Origin: Pseudomonas viridiflava
GTDB taxonomy: Bacteria; Pseudomonadota; Gammaproteobacteria; Pseudomonadales; Pseudomonadaceae
Direction: 5' to 3'
Assembly (NCBI RefSeq): GCF_900582625.1
Contig: NZ_UTIQ01000029.1
Location: 1-64,000 of the forward strand
DNA length: 64,000 bases
Shown here: positions 38,140-47,725 of the stretch, piece by piece
How the letters are laid out: each line of letters begins with the position of its first letter
Position numbering within the stretch: position 1 is the first letter of the stretch
Notes under the pieces: generated by a model
What the model was told of the DNA's origin: nothing
Database searches by the model: none
Seen by the model: only the letters and a program-made list of their open reading frames with translations
Position numbers and translations under genes: made by a program

Positions 38140-39450
38140 TCAGGCTGCTTGTGGAGCTTCTGCCGGCTTGACCGCTTCTTCGTAAGAGACCTGCTTATCG
38201 GTCACATTGGCCTTCTGCAGAACAGTATCTACAACTTGTTCTTCCAGTACAACCGAACGCACTTCGTTCAGTTGCTGGTCGTTTTTGTAGTACCAGGACA
38301 CCACTTGCTCAGGCTCTTGATAGGCCGAAGCCATTTCCTGAATCATCTCGCGAACGCGGGCTTCGTCAGGCTTGAGCTCGAACTGCTTGACCACTTCGGC
38401 CACGATCAGACCCAGCACAACGCGACGCTTGGCTTGTTCTTCGAACAGCTCGGCGGGCAATTGGTCAGGTTTAATGTTGCCGCCAAACTGCTGCACCGCT
38501 TGTACGCGCAAACGGTCAACTTCGTTGCTCAACAGTGCTTTTGGCACTTCGATAGGATTGGCCGACAGCAGCCCTTCCATCACTTGGTTTTTAACTTTCG
38601 ATTTGATGGCCTGACGCAGCTCGCGCTCCATGTTCTTGCGAACTTCGGCGCGGAAGCCTTCGAGGCCGCCTTCTTTGATACCGAACAGGGCGAAGAAATC
38701 GTCGTTCAGCTCTGGCAGTTTTGGCTCGGCAACGCTGTTCACGGTGACGGTGAACTCGGCTTCTTTACCGGCCAGCTCCAGGTTTTGGTAGTCAGCAGGG
38801 AAAGTCAGCTTCAGCACGCGCTCTTCGCCAGCTTTAGCGCCGATTAGACCATCTTCGAAGCCAGGGATCATGCGTCCAGAGCCGATAACCAGTTGAGTGC
38901 CTTTGGCCGAGCCGCCAGCGAACGCTTCACCATCTACTTTGCCAACGAAATCGATATTGACCTGGTCGTCTTTCTGAGCGGCACGGTCAGCGGTTTCGAA
39001 ACGGGTGTTTTGCTTACGCAGGATTTCCAGCATGTTGTCGAGGTCGGCATCAGCGACTTCGGCTTGCAGGCGTTCGATGGCGATACCGTCGAAGCCCGCG
39101 ACCTGGAACTCAGGAAACACTTCGAAGGTGGCGACGTATTCGAGGTCTTTGCCCTTTTCGAAGGTTTTTGGCTGAACTGCTGGCGCGCCAGCCGGGTTCA
39201 ATTTCTGCTCGACCACAGCTTCGTAGAAGGTGGCCTGGATCAGGTCGCTCAGGGCTTCCTGACGAGCAGCGTCTTCGTAACGCTGACGGATAACGCTCAT
39301 CGGCACTTTGCCTGGGCGGAAACCCGGCACTTTGGCACGGCGTGCAGTCTGCTGCAGGCGCTTGTTTACTTCGGTCTCGATGCGCTCAGCAGGAACGCCA
39401 ATGGTCATACGACGCTCAAGAGCGGAAGTATTTTCAACAGAAACTTGCAT
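38140..39450 (-). CDS. tig: Trigger factor
   Basis: Trigger factor is the ribosome-bound chaperone with prolyl isomerase activity. The 436-residue product contains the N-terminal ribosome-binding domain with the signature [10 protein letters not shown] (about residues 40-49), an FKBP-like PPIase domain (about 150-245; [22 protein letters not shown] split across its start) and the C-terminal substrate arms. Start chosen at the ATG at 39450 ([15 protein letters not shown]). It is the first gene of the tig-clpP-clpX-lon series and lies about 3 kb from tRNA-Leu because of the inserted DNA. Confidence 0.98.
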   Translation of the reverse strand: MQVSVENTSALERRMTIGVPAERIETEVNKRLQQTARRAKVPGFRPGKVPMSVIRQRYEDAARQEALSDLIQATFYEAVVEQKLNPAGAPAVQPKTFEKGKDLEYVATFEVFPEFQVAGFDGIAIERLQAEVADADLDNMLEILRKQNTRFETADRAAQKDDQVNIDFVGKVDGEAFAGGSAKGTQLVIGSGRMIPGFEDGLIGAKAGEERVLKLTFPADYQNLELAGKEAEFTVTVNSVAEPKLPELNDDFFALFGIKEGGLEGFRAEVRKNMERELRQAIKSKVKNQVMEGLLSANPIEVPKALLSNEVDRLRVQAVQQFGGNIKPDQLPAELFEEQAKRRVVLGLIVAEVVKQFELKPDEARVREMIQEMASAYQEPEQVVSWYYKNDQQLNEVRSVVLEEQVVDTVLQKANVTDKQVSYEEAVKPAEAPQAA

Positions 39451-40189
39451 GAATATTCCTCGTTGCACAGACGTTAGCCGGCCGTTTCCGGCCCCAGAAA
39501 TCAAGGGCATGCATTCTAGTGGCGAAAACTCAAGAAGTCACCACACAGTGCGTCAGTCGGGGAGTGATCAGCGAATTCCTACACATTCAGGGTAACGAAC
39601 GCTCGCCTCGCCTTATATAAAGGAAGAAAACGACTCGGGAAACATCAGGGGCCCAAAAGAAAAAAGGCAGTCCCTATGAAAGGAATTGCCTTTTCATTCG
39701 CTGCGATAAGGCTAGTAGCTGCTTTTGCAAGCGAAGCTTGAGTAATGCGCATGTAACCCGGTGGGGCGTTACGAGCGAGTATCGGAACAGTCAGCGTCCG
39801 CACGAACCTTTGCGGCCTGATAGCGGCCTTTAAAGAGCCCCATCAGCGAATCAGCCAAGCTAATCAGGACCGACACGGCGATGGCTGAGAATGACGTGGA
39901 AGATGCACTTCAAGTACGGTTTATCGCTTTTCTTCACGCTCATCATCCTTGATATGAACGTTGCATGAGATCCAAGTCACCGACCTAGGCTTGCATCATG
40001 TCACACCGCTGATCCAATTAGAGCGCATGACAGACTACATCCGGGACTTTATTTTCATCTCCCTGGAACCACTGCGCCTCAATCTGGCCTGCGCGGCATC
40101 CCACGTGGTAAATCGTTGTCGAATTCGGACAGCAGAGCAGTGCTGCGCCATACCTCCTAGCCCCGCGCTGGGCGAGGCGCGCTAAACTC
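39451..40189. other. Gene-poor stretch upstream of tig
   Basis: About 740 bp with no gene I can support. A hairpin (AAAAAAGGCA..TGCCTTTT, about 39659-39695) lies near 39680. On the minus strand, codons from 39897 to a TAA at 39769 read TSFSAIAVSVLISLADSLMG then FKGRYQAAKVRADAD, and a second frame just upstream reads KKSDKPYLKCIF; together they may be a frameshifted small gene. A 74-codon frame at 39961-40185 looks like chance. Confidence 0.5.
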
Positions 40190-40301
40190 GCAAAACGAAC
40201 GAAACCCCCAGATAAAGAAAACCCGCTCTAGGCGGCTTATTCTCTGGCTTCGCGAAAGCCGACGAGGCTTGGCGAAACCTTACTTGGTACGGACGGAGGG
40301 A
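40190..40301. repeat. Distal direct repeat of the tRNA-Leu end (att-like)
   Basis: This stretch resembles 42320-42430. Shared blocks are CTAGGCGGCTT, CTGGCTTCGCG, GGCGAAAC and TTGGTNCGGACGGAG; the last is the tRNA-Leu 3' end (here 40284-40298). It marks the far border of about 2.1 kb of inserted DNA. Confidence 0.7.
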
Positions 40302-40547
40302 ACTACATTTAAGGTTGTATCGCCCTGCCTGCATGACCATTCCTACAACCCGCCGCGTCAATGTACAGATTGGTATACAGATTGTCCGATGCTGCTTTTC
40401 TCCCTGACTGCCTGTTGCCGCTTTGATGCCGCCCTGGTCTGCAGGTTAACACCGATGCCAGTGCGGTAAGGCTCAGCCTGCGACGGCCAGTGTTCACGAT
40501 GCGGGCATTAGAATAGAATTCGCGGTTTTATCAAGGAAGAAGTAAAC

Positions 40548-41360
40548 ATGGAACGAGAAGAGCTAATCCAAGTCCTGCTCAAAAGGCTCGACGATGGCGC
40601 TGAATCAATCCGCGAGCAATGGGCTAATCCGGAAGGTACGGAAACGCGACACTTCGTCTTGGACGAGCTACTTCCTATCGATGTCGCCGAAAGTATTTAC
40701 GAGTCGTTCCCAAAAGACGGCAATGGCTTCTTCAGCCGCGAATCATTCAGGGAGAAGAAACGCACCTCAGCTCACCTGAGCCAGCTCGCGCCTATCCTGG
40801 GTGAAATCACGTTTGCCCTACAGGATGAAAGGACCGTCGACAAAGTATCCGAACTCGTGGGCATGACAGATTTGGAGCCCGACCCCAGCCTTTACGCCGG
40901 CGGCCTGTCGATGATGTTCGAGGGAGACTTCCTCAATCCCCATATCGACAACAGCCATGACGCCAAACGCGATCGCTACCGTCGTCTCAACTTGCTCTAC
41001 TACGTTGCGCCGGATTGGGAAGAAAAGAACGGTGGCAACTTTGAGCTCTGGGACGCGGATCGCCGCACGCCAAAAACCATCGTGAGCCAGTTCAATAGGC
41101 TGGTGGTAATGGAAACTAACAAGCTGTCTTGGCACTCGGTGAGCCCCGTAACTACAAACTCACCGCGCTGCTGCGTATCCAACTATTTTTTCTCGAAAAC
41201 ATCGCCGGATAACGGCGATTACTTCCATGTCACGTCCTTCACCGGCAGACCTGATGAGCTTGGCAAGCGCGCACTGGGAGTGATGGATAATGCCCTTCGC
41301 AATGTCGTTTCACGAGTTTTGAAGACTGGCCGAGGTAAGCGGCAAGCGAACAACGAATAA
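40548..41360 (+). CDS. 2-oxoglutarate/Fe(II)-dependent oxygenase family protein
   Basis: This predicted non-haem iron oxygenase has 270 residues. The double-stranded beta-helix holds the iron ligands His and Asp in NPHIDNSHD (about residues 128-136) and the distal His in KLSWHSVSPV (about residue 192). A possible 2-oxoglutarate-binding Arg follows in SPRCCVSNYFF. The overall layout resembles the prolyl-hydroxylase-like P4Hc branch. It sits alone inside the element between the tRNA-Leu-like direct repeats, with somewhat lower GC than its surroundings, so it is probably cargo. Its substrate is unknown. The start ATG follows AAGGAAGAAG. Confidence 0.82.
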   Translation: MEREELIQVLLKRLDDGAESIREQWANPEGTETRHFVLDELLPIDVAESIYESFPKDGNGFFSRESFREKKRTSAHLSQLAPILGEITFALQDERTVDKVSELVGMTDLEPDPSLYAGGLSMMFEGDFLNPHIDNSHDAKRDRYRRLNLLYYVAPDWEEKNGGNFELWDADRRTPKTIVSQFNRLVVMETNKLSWHSVSPVTTNSPRCCVSNYFFSKTSPDNGDYFHVTSFTGRPDELGKRALGVMDNALRNVVSRVLKTGRGKRQANNE

Positions 41361-41381
41361 GCACATACTGTAGTAACTGAA

Positions 41382-41404
41382 GGGCCTGCATCGCTGCAGG
41401 CCTT
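41382..41404 (+). terminator. Hairpin after the oxygenase gene
   Basis: GGCCTGCA and TGCAGGCC form a stem, followed by TTACGCTTT. Weak T-run. Confidence 0.55.
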
Positions 41405-41439
41405 ACGCTTTGCTAACCTCTCTCGCCCGTCCTGGGCAC

Positions 41440-42260
41440 GCTCACCCAGTCCATACCGCTTCTAGCTTTTTTTCAACTCCGTGGTGCTCGGCTCCGTGAC
41501 CCAGCTCGCCAGTGCGCACCCCGGTGAGTAACAGCAGGCGCACAGCGATGCGCGTCATTTCCAAACCTGGGAAACCCGCAGATGCGCCAGGAAGGCGGGC
41601 AACTCTTCGCGCCGCAGAATCGGGTTGTGCTTCACTGGCGGTTGCGCGGCGGCCACGATATCAAGGTCGGCGGCTGGGTTGACCTCAAGCAGCCCCTCGG
41701 CGATGACGAACCTGAATATCTGGTTGAGCCAGGTGCGGCACTTTTCCGCGACGTTGAGCGCCTTGCGCGCCTCGACTCGACATACAGCACCCAGTACATC
41801 GGTGCGGGCGATGTGGGCGATCGCGATCGGGACTTTCCCCAACGTCGGCGCCAGGCCTTTTTCCAGATAGCGCTTTGACTGCGCGGCGCTGCCCTTCCGG
41901 CGGTCAGTTAGCCGCGGTGCTTTGAAGTCGTACCAGCGGTTCGCCACGGCCTCGAAGGCGTTGGCCGCCCCAAGCCCTGCCGTTTGCTGATCTTTACGCC
42001 GCTGCAACCGTGGGCCTATGCCCTCCGCTACCAGCTCCCGCGCCTTGTCGCGCCGCTCGCGGGCGTCCTTGAGGCTGGTTTCTGGATAGGTGCCGAGCGA
42101 TATACGCGCCGGCTTGCTGTGCAGGGGTGAACGGAAAGTGCCAACTCTCTGTTGCCGTTGGTGGCAACGAACAGGGCTAGGCCATCGGCGTCTTTGAGGG
42201 TGAAGTCTTTTTCGGCGGGCTTGCCCCACAGCGGTATCGGTTAAGGGCATCTGTACATCG
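41440..42260 (-). pseudogene. Broken tyrosine-type integrase (P4/DUF4102 family)
   Basis: The frame 42391-41555 contains an N-terminal arm-binding domain of a prophage/island integrase. The real start is probably the ATG near 42246 (MPLTDTAVGQA). Soon after, a one-base shift scrambles the protein; the correct reading (EKDFTLKDADGLALFVATNG) is in the next frame. The original frame resumes with KPARISLGTYPETSLKDARE and runs through the core-binding domain to LRREELPAFLAHL. The frame breaks again at about 41560, and box I of the catalytic domain (RIAVRLLLLTGVRTGELG) is readable in another frame. The rest, including the H-x-x-R and Tyr boxes, is missing. It lies next to tRNA-Leu, as such integrases usually do. 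Confidence 0.85.
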
Positions 42261-42319
42261 CCATGTAGCTCGAACTCGGAATGTACCGCGCAATGTACAT
42301 CGGGAGCCCGAAAGATGGC

Positions 42320-42430
42320 GAAAGATGACGAAACGCCAGGCAATAAAAAAGCCGCACTAGGCGGCTTTGAAACTGGCTTCGCGGAACTCAACGAAATCCG
42401 GCGAAACTATGTTTGGTGCGGACGGAGAGA
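42320..42430. repeat. Proximal direct repeat spanning the tRNA-Leu 3' end (att-like)
   Basis: This is the partner of 40190-40301. It includes the AAAAGCCGCNCTAGGCGGCTT hairpin-like block and the last 17 bases or so of tRNA-Leu. Similarity over about 110 bp is roughly three quarters by eye. Confidence 0.7.
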
Positions 42431-42498
42431 CTCGAACTCTCACGCCTTGCGGCGCTGGAACCTAAATCCAGTGTGTCTACCAATTCCACCACGTCCGC
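42414..42498 (-). tRNA. tRNA-Leu (anticodon UAG)
   Basis: 85 nt with the long variable arm of class II tRNAs. It starts GCGGACG, ends CGTCCGCACCA, and has the loop TTTAGGT with anticodon TAG. It appears intact and is the attachment site for the adjacent broken element. Confidence 0.97.
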
Positions 42499-42552
42499 GA
42501 AGCTTTGAAGCAAAGACGCCAGACTGTTTAGAGTCTGGCGTCTTTTCGAATA

Positions 42553-42628
42553 TGGGGTGGACGATGGGGATCGAACCCACGACAACAGGAGTCACAATCC
42601 TGTGCTCTACCAACTGAGCTACGCCCAC
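42553..42628 (-). tRNA. tRNA-His (anticodon GUG)
   Basis: 76 nt: starts GTGGGCG, anticodon loop TTGTGAC, ends CGTCCACCCCA. The base before the start is G, as expected for the G-1 residue. Confidence 0.97.
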
Positions 42629-42678
42629 CATATTGCGTTGTTGCTGTGTTGCTTTGCTTGTATTGCCAAACAGCCTTG

Positions 42679-42755
42679 TGGCGTGCCCGGCAGGACTCGA
42701 ACCTGCGACCATCCGCTTAGAAGGCGGATGCTCTATCCAGCTGAGCTACGGGCAC
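42679..42755 (-). tRNA. tRNA-Arg (anticodon UCU)
   Basis: 77 nt: starts GTGCCCG, anticodon loop CTTCTAA, ends CGGGCACGCCA. It is first in the Arg-His-Leu series transcribed leftward. Confidence 0.97.
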
Positions 42756-42942
42756 TTGGCTGTGCTCGACAAGCGGGGCGAATGTTATAGACGAGCTCAT
42801 CAGCCGTCAACACTAAAACGTAAAAAATTCAGTGAGATAAAGGAGTTACGGGAAAATGCTGACCGCCCGCCTTTGCCCGCTCGGCCGGTCATGCGAGAAT
42901 GCGCGTCCTTTTTCAATCATTTCCGATGGTTAACCAAGCGTC

Positions 42943-43797
42943 ATGACCGCACAACTTATCGACGGCAAGGCGATCGCCGCTAGCCTGCGCAAGCAGATCG
43001 CCCAACGTGTCGCCGAACGCAGCGAGCAAGGGCTTCGTACTCCGGGCCTGGCTGTAATTCTGGTCGGCAGCGATCCCGCTTCTCAGGTGTACGTTTCCCA
43101 TAAGCGTAAAGACTGCGAAGAAGTCGGCTTTCTCTCCCATGCCTATGACCTACCGGCCAGCACCACTCAGGATGAATTGCGCGAGCTGATCGACCGGCTC
43201 AACGATGACGCCACCATCGATGGCATCCTCCTGCAACTGCCTCTCCCCGAGCACCTCGATGCCTCGCAACTGCTTGAGCGCATCCGCCCCGACAAAGATG
43301 TCGACGGTTTCCACCCGTTCAATATCGGCCGCCTGGCCCAGCGTATTCCGCTGCTTCGTCCGTGTACGCCTAAAGGCATCATGACGTTGCTGGCAAGCAC
43401 TGGCGTCGACCTGTATGGCATGGACGCGGTGATCGTCGGCGCTTCCAATATCGTCGGCCGTCCGATGGCGATGGAGCTGTTGCTGGCCGGTTGCACCGTG
43501 ACCGTCACACACCGCTTCACCAAAGACCTCGCCGGCCACGTCGGCCGCGCTGATCTGGTGGTGGTTGCGGCCGGCAAGCCGGGTCTGGTGAAAGGTGAGT
43601 GGATCAAGCCTGGCGCCGTGGTGATCGATGTCGGCATCAACCGTCAGGAAGACGGCAAATTGGTGGGCGACGTGGTTTACGACACCGCCCTGCCCCGCGC
43701 CGGCTGGATCACGCCAGTGCCTGGCGGCGTCGGCCCCATGACCCGCGCATGCTTGCTGGAGAACACCCTGTACGCCGCTGAGCATCTGCACGACTGA
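42943..43797 (+). CDS. folD: Bifunctional methylenetetrahydrofolate dehydrogenase / methenyltetrahydrofolate cyclohydrolase
   Basis: FolD interconverts 5,10-methylene- and 10-formyl-tetrahydrofolate with NADP in the cytosol. The 284-residue product has the family length. Motifs: [23 protein letters not shown] with the catalytic lysine (about residue 53), [24 protein letters not shown] (about 119), the NADP loop [18 protein letters not shown], and the C-terminal [18 protein letters not shown]. It is divergent from the tRNA series. The ATG is at 42943. Confidence 0.98.
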   Translation: MTAQLIDGKAIAASLRKQIAQRVAERSEQGLRTPGLAVILVGSDPASQVYVSHKRKDCEEVGFLSHAYDLPASTTQDELRELIDRLNDDATIDGILLQLPLPEHLDASQLLERIRPDKDVDGFHPFNIGRLAQRIPLLRPCTPKGIMTLLASTGVDLYGMDAVIVGASNIVGRPMAMELLLAGCTVTVTHRFTKDLAGHVGRADLVVVAAGKPGLVKGEWIKPGAVVIDVGINRQEDGKLVGDVVYDTALPRAGWITPVPGGVGPMTRACLLENTLYAAEHLHD

Positions 43798-43802
43798 TAT
43801 CC

Positions 43803-43877
43803 CTGTGGGAGCGGCTTCAGCCGCGATTCCTGCAACCGGCAAAGCCAAAAGCATCGCGGCTAAAACCGCTCCCACAG
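43803..43877. repeat. Pseudomonas REP pair (inverted)
   Basis: CTGTGGGAGCGGCTTCAGCC and its near complement, which ends AACCGCTCCCACAG, flank a loop right after folD. Confidence 0.9.
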
Positions 43878-43893
43878 GTTTTGGGATCGCAAT

Positions 43894-43926
43894 AAAAAAA
43901 CGGCACCTTCAAGGTGCCGTTTTTTA
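43894..43926. terminator. Bidirectional terminator between folD and the ABC operon
   Basis: AAAAAAACGGCACCTT and AAGGTGCCGTTTTTT form a perfect hairpin with T-runs on both strands. Confidence 0.93.
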
Positions 43927-43946
43927 TGCCCTACGAAAAACGCCGC

Positions 43947-45695
43947 TTACTTACGCGCCGCCTCCCACTGCTTCAACAGATCGTTGTAGTTAACGGTCTC
44001 GCCTTTGGGCTTCTCGTTAGCCAGTTTCGGCTTCGGTGCGCCCGGCTGGTCGAACCAGTATTGCGCATCCTTTTCCGGGTTCATTTTCGGACCGCAGATT
44101 GGCTGCACTTTCGAGCGCTCAAGACGCGTCATGATCGCGTCCTGGTCTTTAGCCAAGCCGTCGAGCGCTTCCTGCGGGGTTTTCTCGCCGCTGGCTGCTT
44201 CCGAAATATGGCTCCACCACAACTGCGCCAAACGCGGATAGTCCGGCACGTTGGTGCCGGTCGGCGTCCATTGCACGCGCGCTGGGCTGCGGTAGAACTC
44301 AACCAACCCGCCCAGTTTCGGCGCCATGTCAGTCATGGCTTGCGAGTTAATGTCCGACTCACGAATCGGCGTCAGACCCAGAATGGTCTTTTTCAGCGAA
44401 ACGGTTTTCGAGGTCACGAACTGCGCGTACAGCCAGGCGGCCAAGCGTTGCTTTTCCGGGGTCGATTTCAGGAACGTCCACGAGCCCACGTCCTGGTAGC
44501 CGAGCTTCATGCCCTCTTCCCAGTACGGGCCACGTGGCGACGGCGCCATCCGCCATTTCGGCGTGCCATCGGCGTTTACCACTGGCAGGCCCGGTTTGGT
44601 CATGTCTGCGGTGAAAGCGGTGTACCAGAAGATTTGCTGAGCAATGTTGCCCTGCGCTGGCACCGGGCCAGACTCGGAGAACGTCATGCCCTGCGCTTCT
44701 GGCGGCGCGTAGGCGCGCATCCAGTCCACGTATTTCTGCGTGGCGAACACAGCGGCCGGGCCGTTGGTGTCGCCACCGCGGGTCACGCTGGAGCCCACCG
44801 GATGGCAGTCCTCTACGCGAATGCCCCACTCGTCCACTGGCAAGCCGTTAGGCAAGCCTTTGTCGCCGCCGCCGGCCATGGAGAACCAGGCATCGGTGAA
44901 GCGCCAGCCCAGGGACGGGTCTTTTTTGCCGTAGTCCATGTGGCCGTACACGCGTTTGCCGTCGATTTCCTTGACGTCTTCGCTGAAGAATTTGGCGATG
45001 TCTTCATAGGCGGACCAGTTCACCGGCACGCCCAACTCATAGCCGTACTTCTCTTTGAACTTGGCTTTCAAATCAGCGCGTTCAAACCAGTCGGCACGGA
45101 ACCAATAAAGGTTGGCGAACTGTTGGTCGGGCAGCTGATAAATCTTGCCGTCCGGCGCGGTGGTGAACGAGATACCGATGAAATCTTTCAGGTCCAAGGT
45201 TGGCGAGGTGAAGTCTTTGCCTTCGTTGGCCATCAGGTCGGTGATCGACTCGGTTTTGCCGTAGCGGAAATGGGTGCCGATCAGGTCAGAGTCGTTCACC
45301 CAGCCGTCGTAGATGTTCTTGTCCGACTGCATTTGCGTTTGCAGTTTTTCCACCACGTCGCCTTCTTGCAGCAGGTCGTGGGTCAGGGTGATGCCGGTGA
45401 TTTCGCTGAACGCTTTAGCCAGCACCTTGGATTCATATTCGTGGGTGGTCAGAGTTTCCGACACCACGTTGATTTTCATGCCACGGAACGGCTCGGCCGC
45501 CTTGATGAACCACTTGAGCTCTTCGAGCTGCTGCTCAGGCGTGAGCGTGGACGGTTTGAACTCGCTGCCAATCCATTTCTTTGCCGCGTCTTCGTAAGCG
45601 TCCGCCCAGGCTGTTGCACTCAAGCCACTCAGGGCGAAAATCGCCGCCAACGTCACGCTATGTCGCAGTTTGTTGTTTTTGTTCAACATAGACAC
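43947..45695 (-). CDS. ABC transporter substrate-binding protein (GlpV-like, long family 1 solute-binding protein)
   Basis: This periplasmic binding protein has 582 residues, longer than typical sugar-binding proteins. The signal peptide is residues 1-29, cleaved after TAWA. The mature part starts DAYEDAAKKWIGSEFKPSTLT; GMKINVVSETLTTHEYESKV marks the family 1 fold, and the C-terminus is YWFDQPGAPKPKLANEKPKG. It is the last gene of a six-gene operon with the same content and order as the glpSTPQUV glycerol importer described in Rhizobium (family knowledge). The ligand in this organism may be glycerol or another polyol. A 73-bp gap with its own ribosome site (GGAGG) precedes it. Confidence 0.87.
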   Translation of the reverse strand: MSMLNKNNKLRHSVTLAAIFALSGLSATAWADAYEDAAKKWIGSEFKPSTLTPEQQLEELKWFIKAAEPFRGMKINVVSETLTTHEYESKVLAKAFSEITGITLTHDLLQEGDVVEKLQTQMQSDKNIYDGWVNDSDLIGTHFRYGKTESITDLMANEGKDFTSPTLDLKDFIGISFTTAPDGKIYQLPDQQFANLYWFRADWFERADLKAKFKEKYGYELGVPVNWSAYEDIAKFFSEDVKEIDGKRVYGHMDYGKKDPSLGWRFTDAWFSMAGGGDKGLPNGLPVDEWGIRVEDCHPVGSSVTRGGDTNGPAAVFATQKYVDWMRAYAPPEAQGMTFSESGPVPAQGNIAQQIFWYTAFTADMTKPGLPVVNADGTPKWRMAPSPRGPYWEEGMKLGYQDVGSWTFLKSTPEKQRLAAWLYAQFVTSKTVSLKKTILGLTPIRESDINSQAMTDMAPKLGGLVEFYRSPARVQWTPTGTNVPDYPRLAQLWWSHISEAASGEKTPQEALDGLAKDQDAIMTRLERSKVQPICGPKMNPEKDAQYWFDQPGAPKPKLANEKPKGETVNYNDLLKQWEAARK

Positions 45696-45768
45696 CTCCT
45701 GGTAATTATTAGGTAGAGCTCCAACCTCGCGGGGCAGACAACAACGACAGCTGCGGCCCGCCTGCCGG

Positions 45769-46041
45769 TTAACCCCAACGCATCACAACCAACAGCCACA
45801 CCAGGGACAGCGCGGACGCCACCCAGATGCTCCATTCAGTCGCGCCGATCACCAGCAAATGCAGGTAGGCGCTTCCGAGAAGACCAATAAACAGCCGATC
45901 ACCACGGGTGGTAGCAATCGGTAAAAACCCGCGCCGCTCAACGCAAGGCGAGCGCAGTTCCCACACCGTCATGCCCACCAGCAACAACGCGATTGCCGCG
46001 AAGAACGCTGCGGTGGGGGTCGTCCAAGCCATCCATTCCAT
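45769..46041 (-). CDS. DUF2160-family small membrane protein (GlpU-like)
   Basis: This 90-residue protein has three hydrophobic segments (about 8-26, 44-62, 66-86). Start chosen at the ATG at 46041 (MEWMAWTTPTAAFF), which follows GAGGAACTGAC; a longer frame starts inside the preceding permease gene. DUF2160 proteins occur almost only inside this type of ABC operon, between the permease and binding-protein genes, and may be an accessory membrane subunit. Its job is not known. Confidence 0.85.
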   Translation of the reverse strand: MEWMAWTTPTAAFFAAIALLLVGMTVWELRSPCVERRGFLPIATTRGDRLFIGLLGSAYLHLLVIGATEWSIWVASALSLVWLLVVMRWG

Positions 46042-46051
46042 CGTCAGTTCC

Positions 46052-46852
<801 letters not shown>

Positions 46853-46861
46853 GGTCGGGCC

Positions 46862-47725
46862 TCAGCGGGATTTATCGTTGTGGGTCATGGCGGTGTAGAA
46901 CACCCACGACACCAACAGAATGATCAGGAAGTACACCAGCGAAAACGCCGCCGCCGGGCCCAGGTCGAATTGGCCAATTGCCATTTGCGTCAGGGTTTGG
47001 CTGAGGAACGTGGTGGCGTTACCCGGCCCGCCGCCAGTGAGCACGAAGGGCTCGGTGTAAATCATGAAGCTGTCCATAAAGCGCAGCATCACGGCGATCA
47101 GCAGCACACTTTTCAGCTTGGGCAGTTGAATGTGACGGAACACCGCCCAGCCCGACGCCCGATCAATGCGCGCGGCCTGGTAATACACATCGGGAATGGC
47201 CCGCAAACCGGAGTAACACAGCAGCGCCACCAACGACGTCCAGTGCCACACATCCATGATCAACACCGTGGCCCAGGCATCGCCCGTATTGGCCGCGTAG
47301 TTGTACGAAATGCCCAGCTTATTAAGCGTGTAGCCCATCAAGCCGATGTCGGCGCGGCCGAAAATCTGCCAGATAGTGCCGACCACGTTCCAGGGAATCA
47401 GCAGCGGAATGGCCAGCACGATCAACACCAGCGAAGCCATTTTGCCCTTGGTGGGCATGCACAATGCGATGCCGATACCGAGGGGAATTTCGATCAGCAA
47501 CACGCAGGCCGAGAAGATGAACTGGCGCAGCAACGAGTCATGCAAACGGTCGTCGGCCAATACCTGGCGGTACCAATCGGCGCCGACAAAGTAGCGGCTG
47601 GATTGGTCGAAAATATCCTGCAGCGAGTAGTTGACCACCGTCATCATCGGCACGATGGCGCTGAACGCCACCAGCAGAAACACCGGCAATACCAACCACC
47701 ACGCCTTGTTGTTCTGCACCTTCAT
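46862..47725 (-). CDS. ABC transporter permease (GlpP-like)
   Basis: This is the second membrane subunit: 287 residues with six main hydrophobic segments after a short cytosolic start (MKVQNNKAWWLVLPVFLLVA). The coupling loop reads GLRAIPDVYYQAARIDRASG (about residues 165-184). Its ATG overlaps the stop of the ATPase gene by four bases (ATGA), so expression is coupled. Confidence 0.9.
   Translation of the reverse strand: MKVQNNKAWWLVLPVFLLVAFSAIVPMMTVVNYSLQDIFDQSSRYFVGADWYRQVLADDRLHDSLLRQFIFSACVLLIEIPLGIGIALCMPTKGKMASLVLIVLAIPLLIPWNVVGTIWQIFGRADIGLMGYTLNKLGISYNYAANTGDAWATVLIMDVWHWTSLVALLCYSGLRAIPDVYYQAARIDRASGWAVFRHIQLPKLKSVLLIAVMLRFMDSFMIYTEPFVLTGGGPGNATTFLSQTLTQMAIGQFDLGPAAAFSLVYFLIILLVSWVFYTAMTHNDKSR

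Noticed and set aside
39961..40185. A 74-codon plus-strand frame upstream of the oxygenase gene
   Set aside because: No ribosome site, no recognisable domain, and it overlaps the start of decayed repeat sequence.
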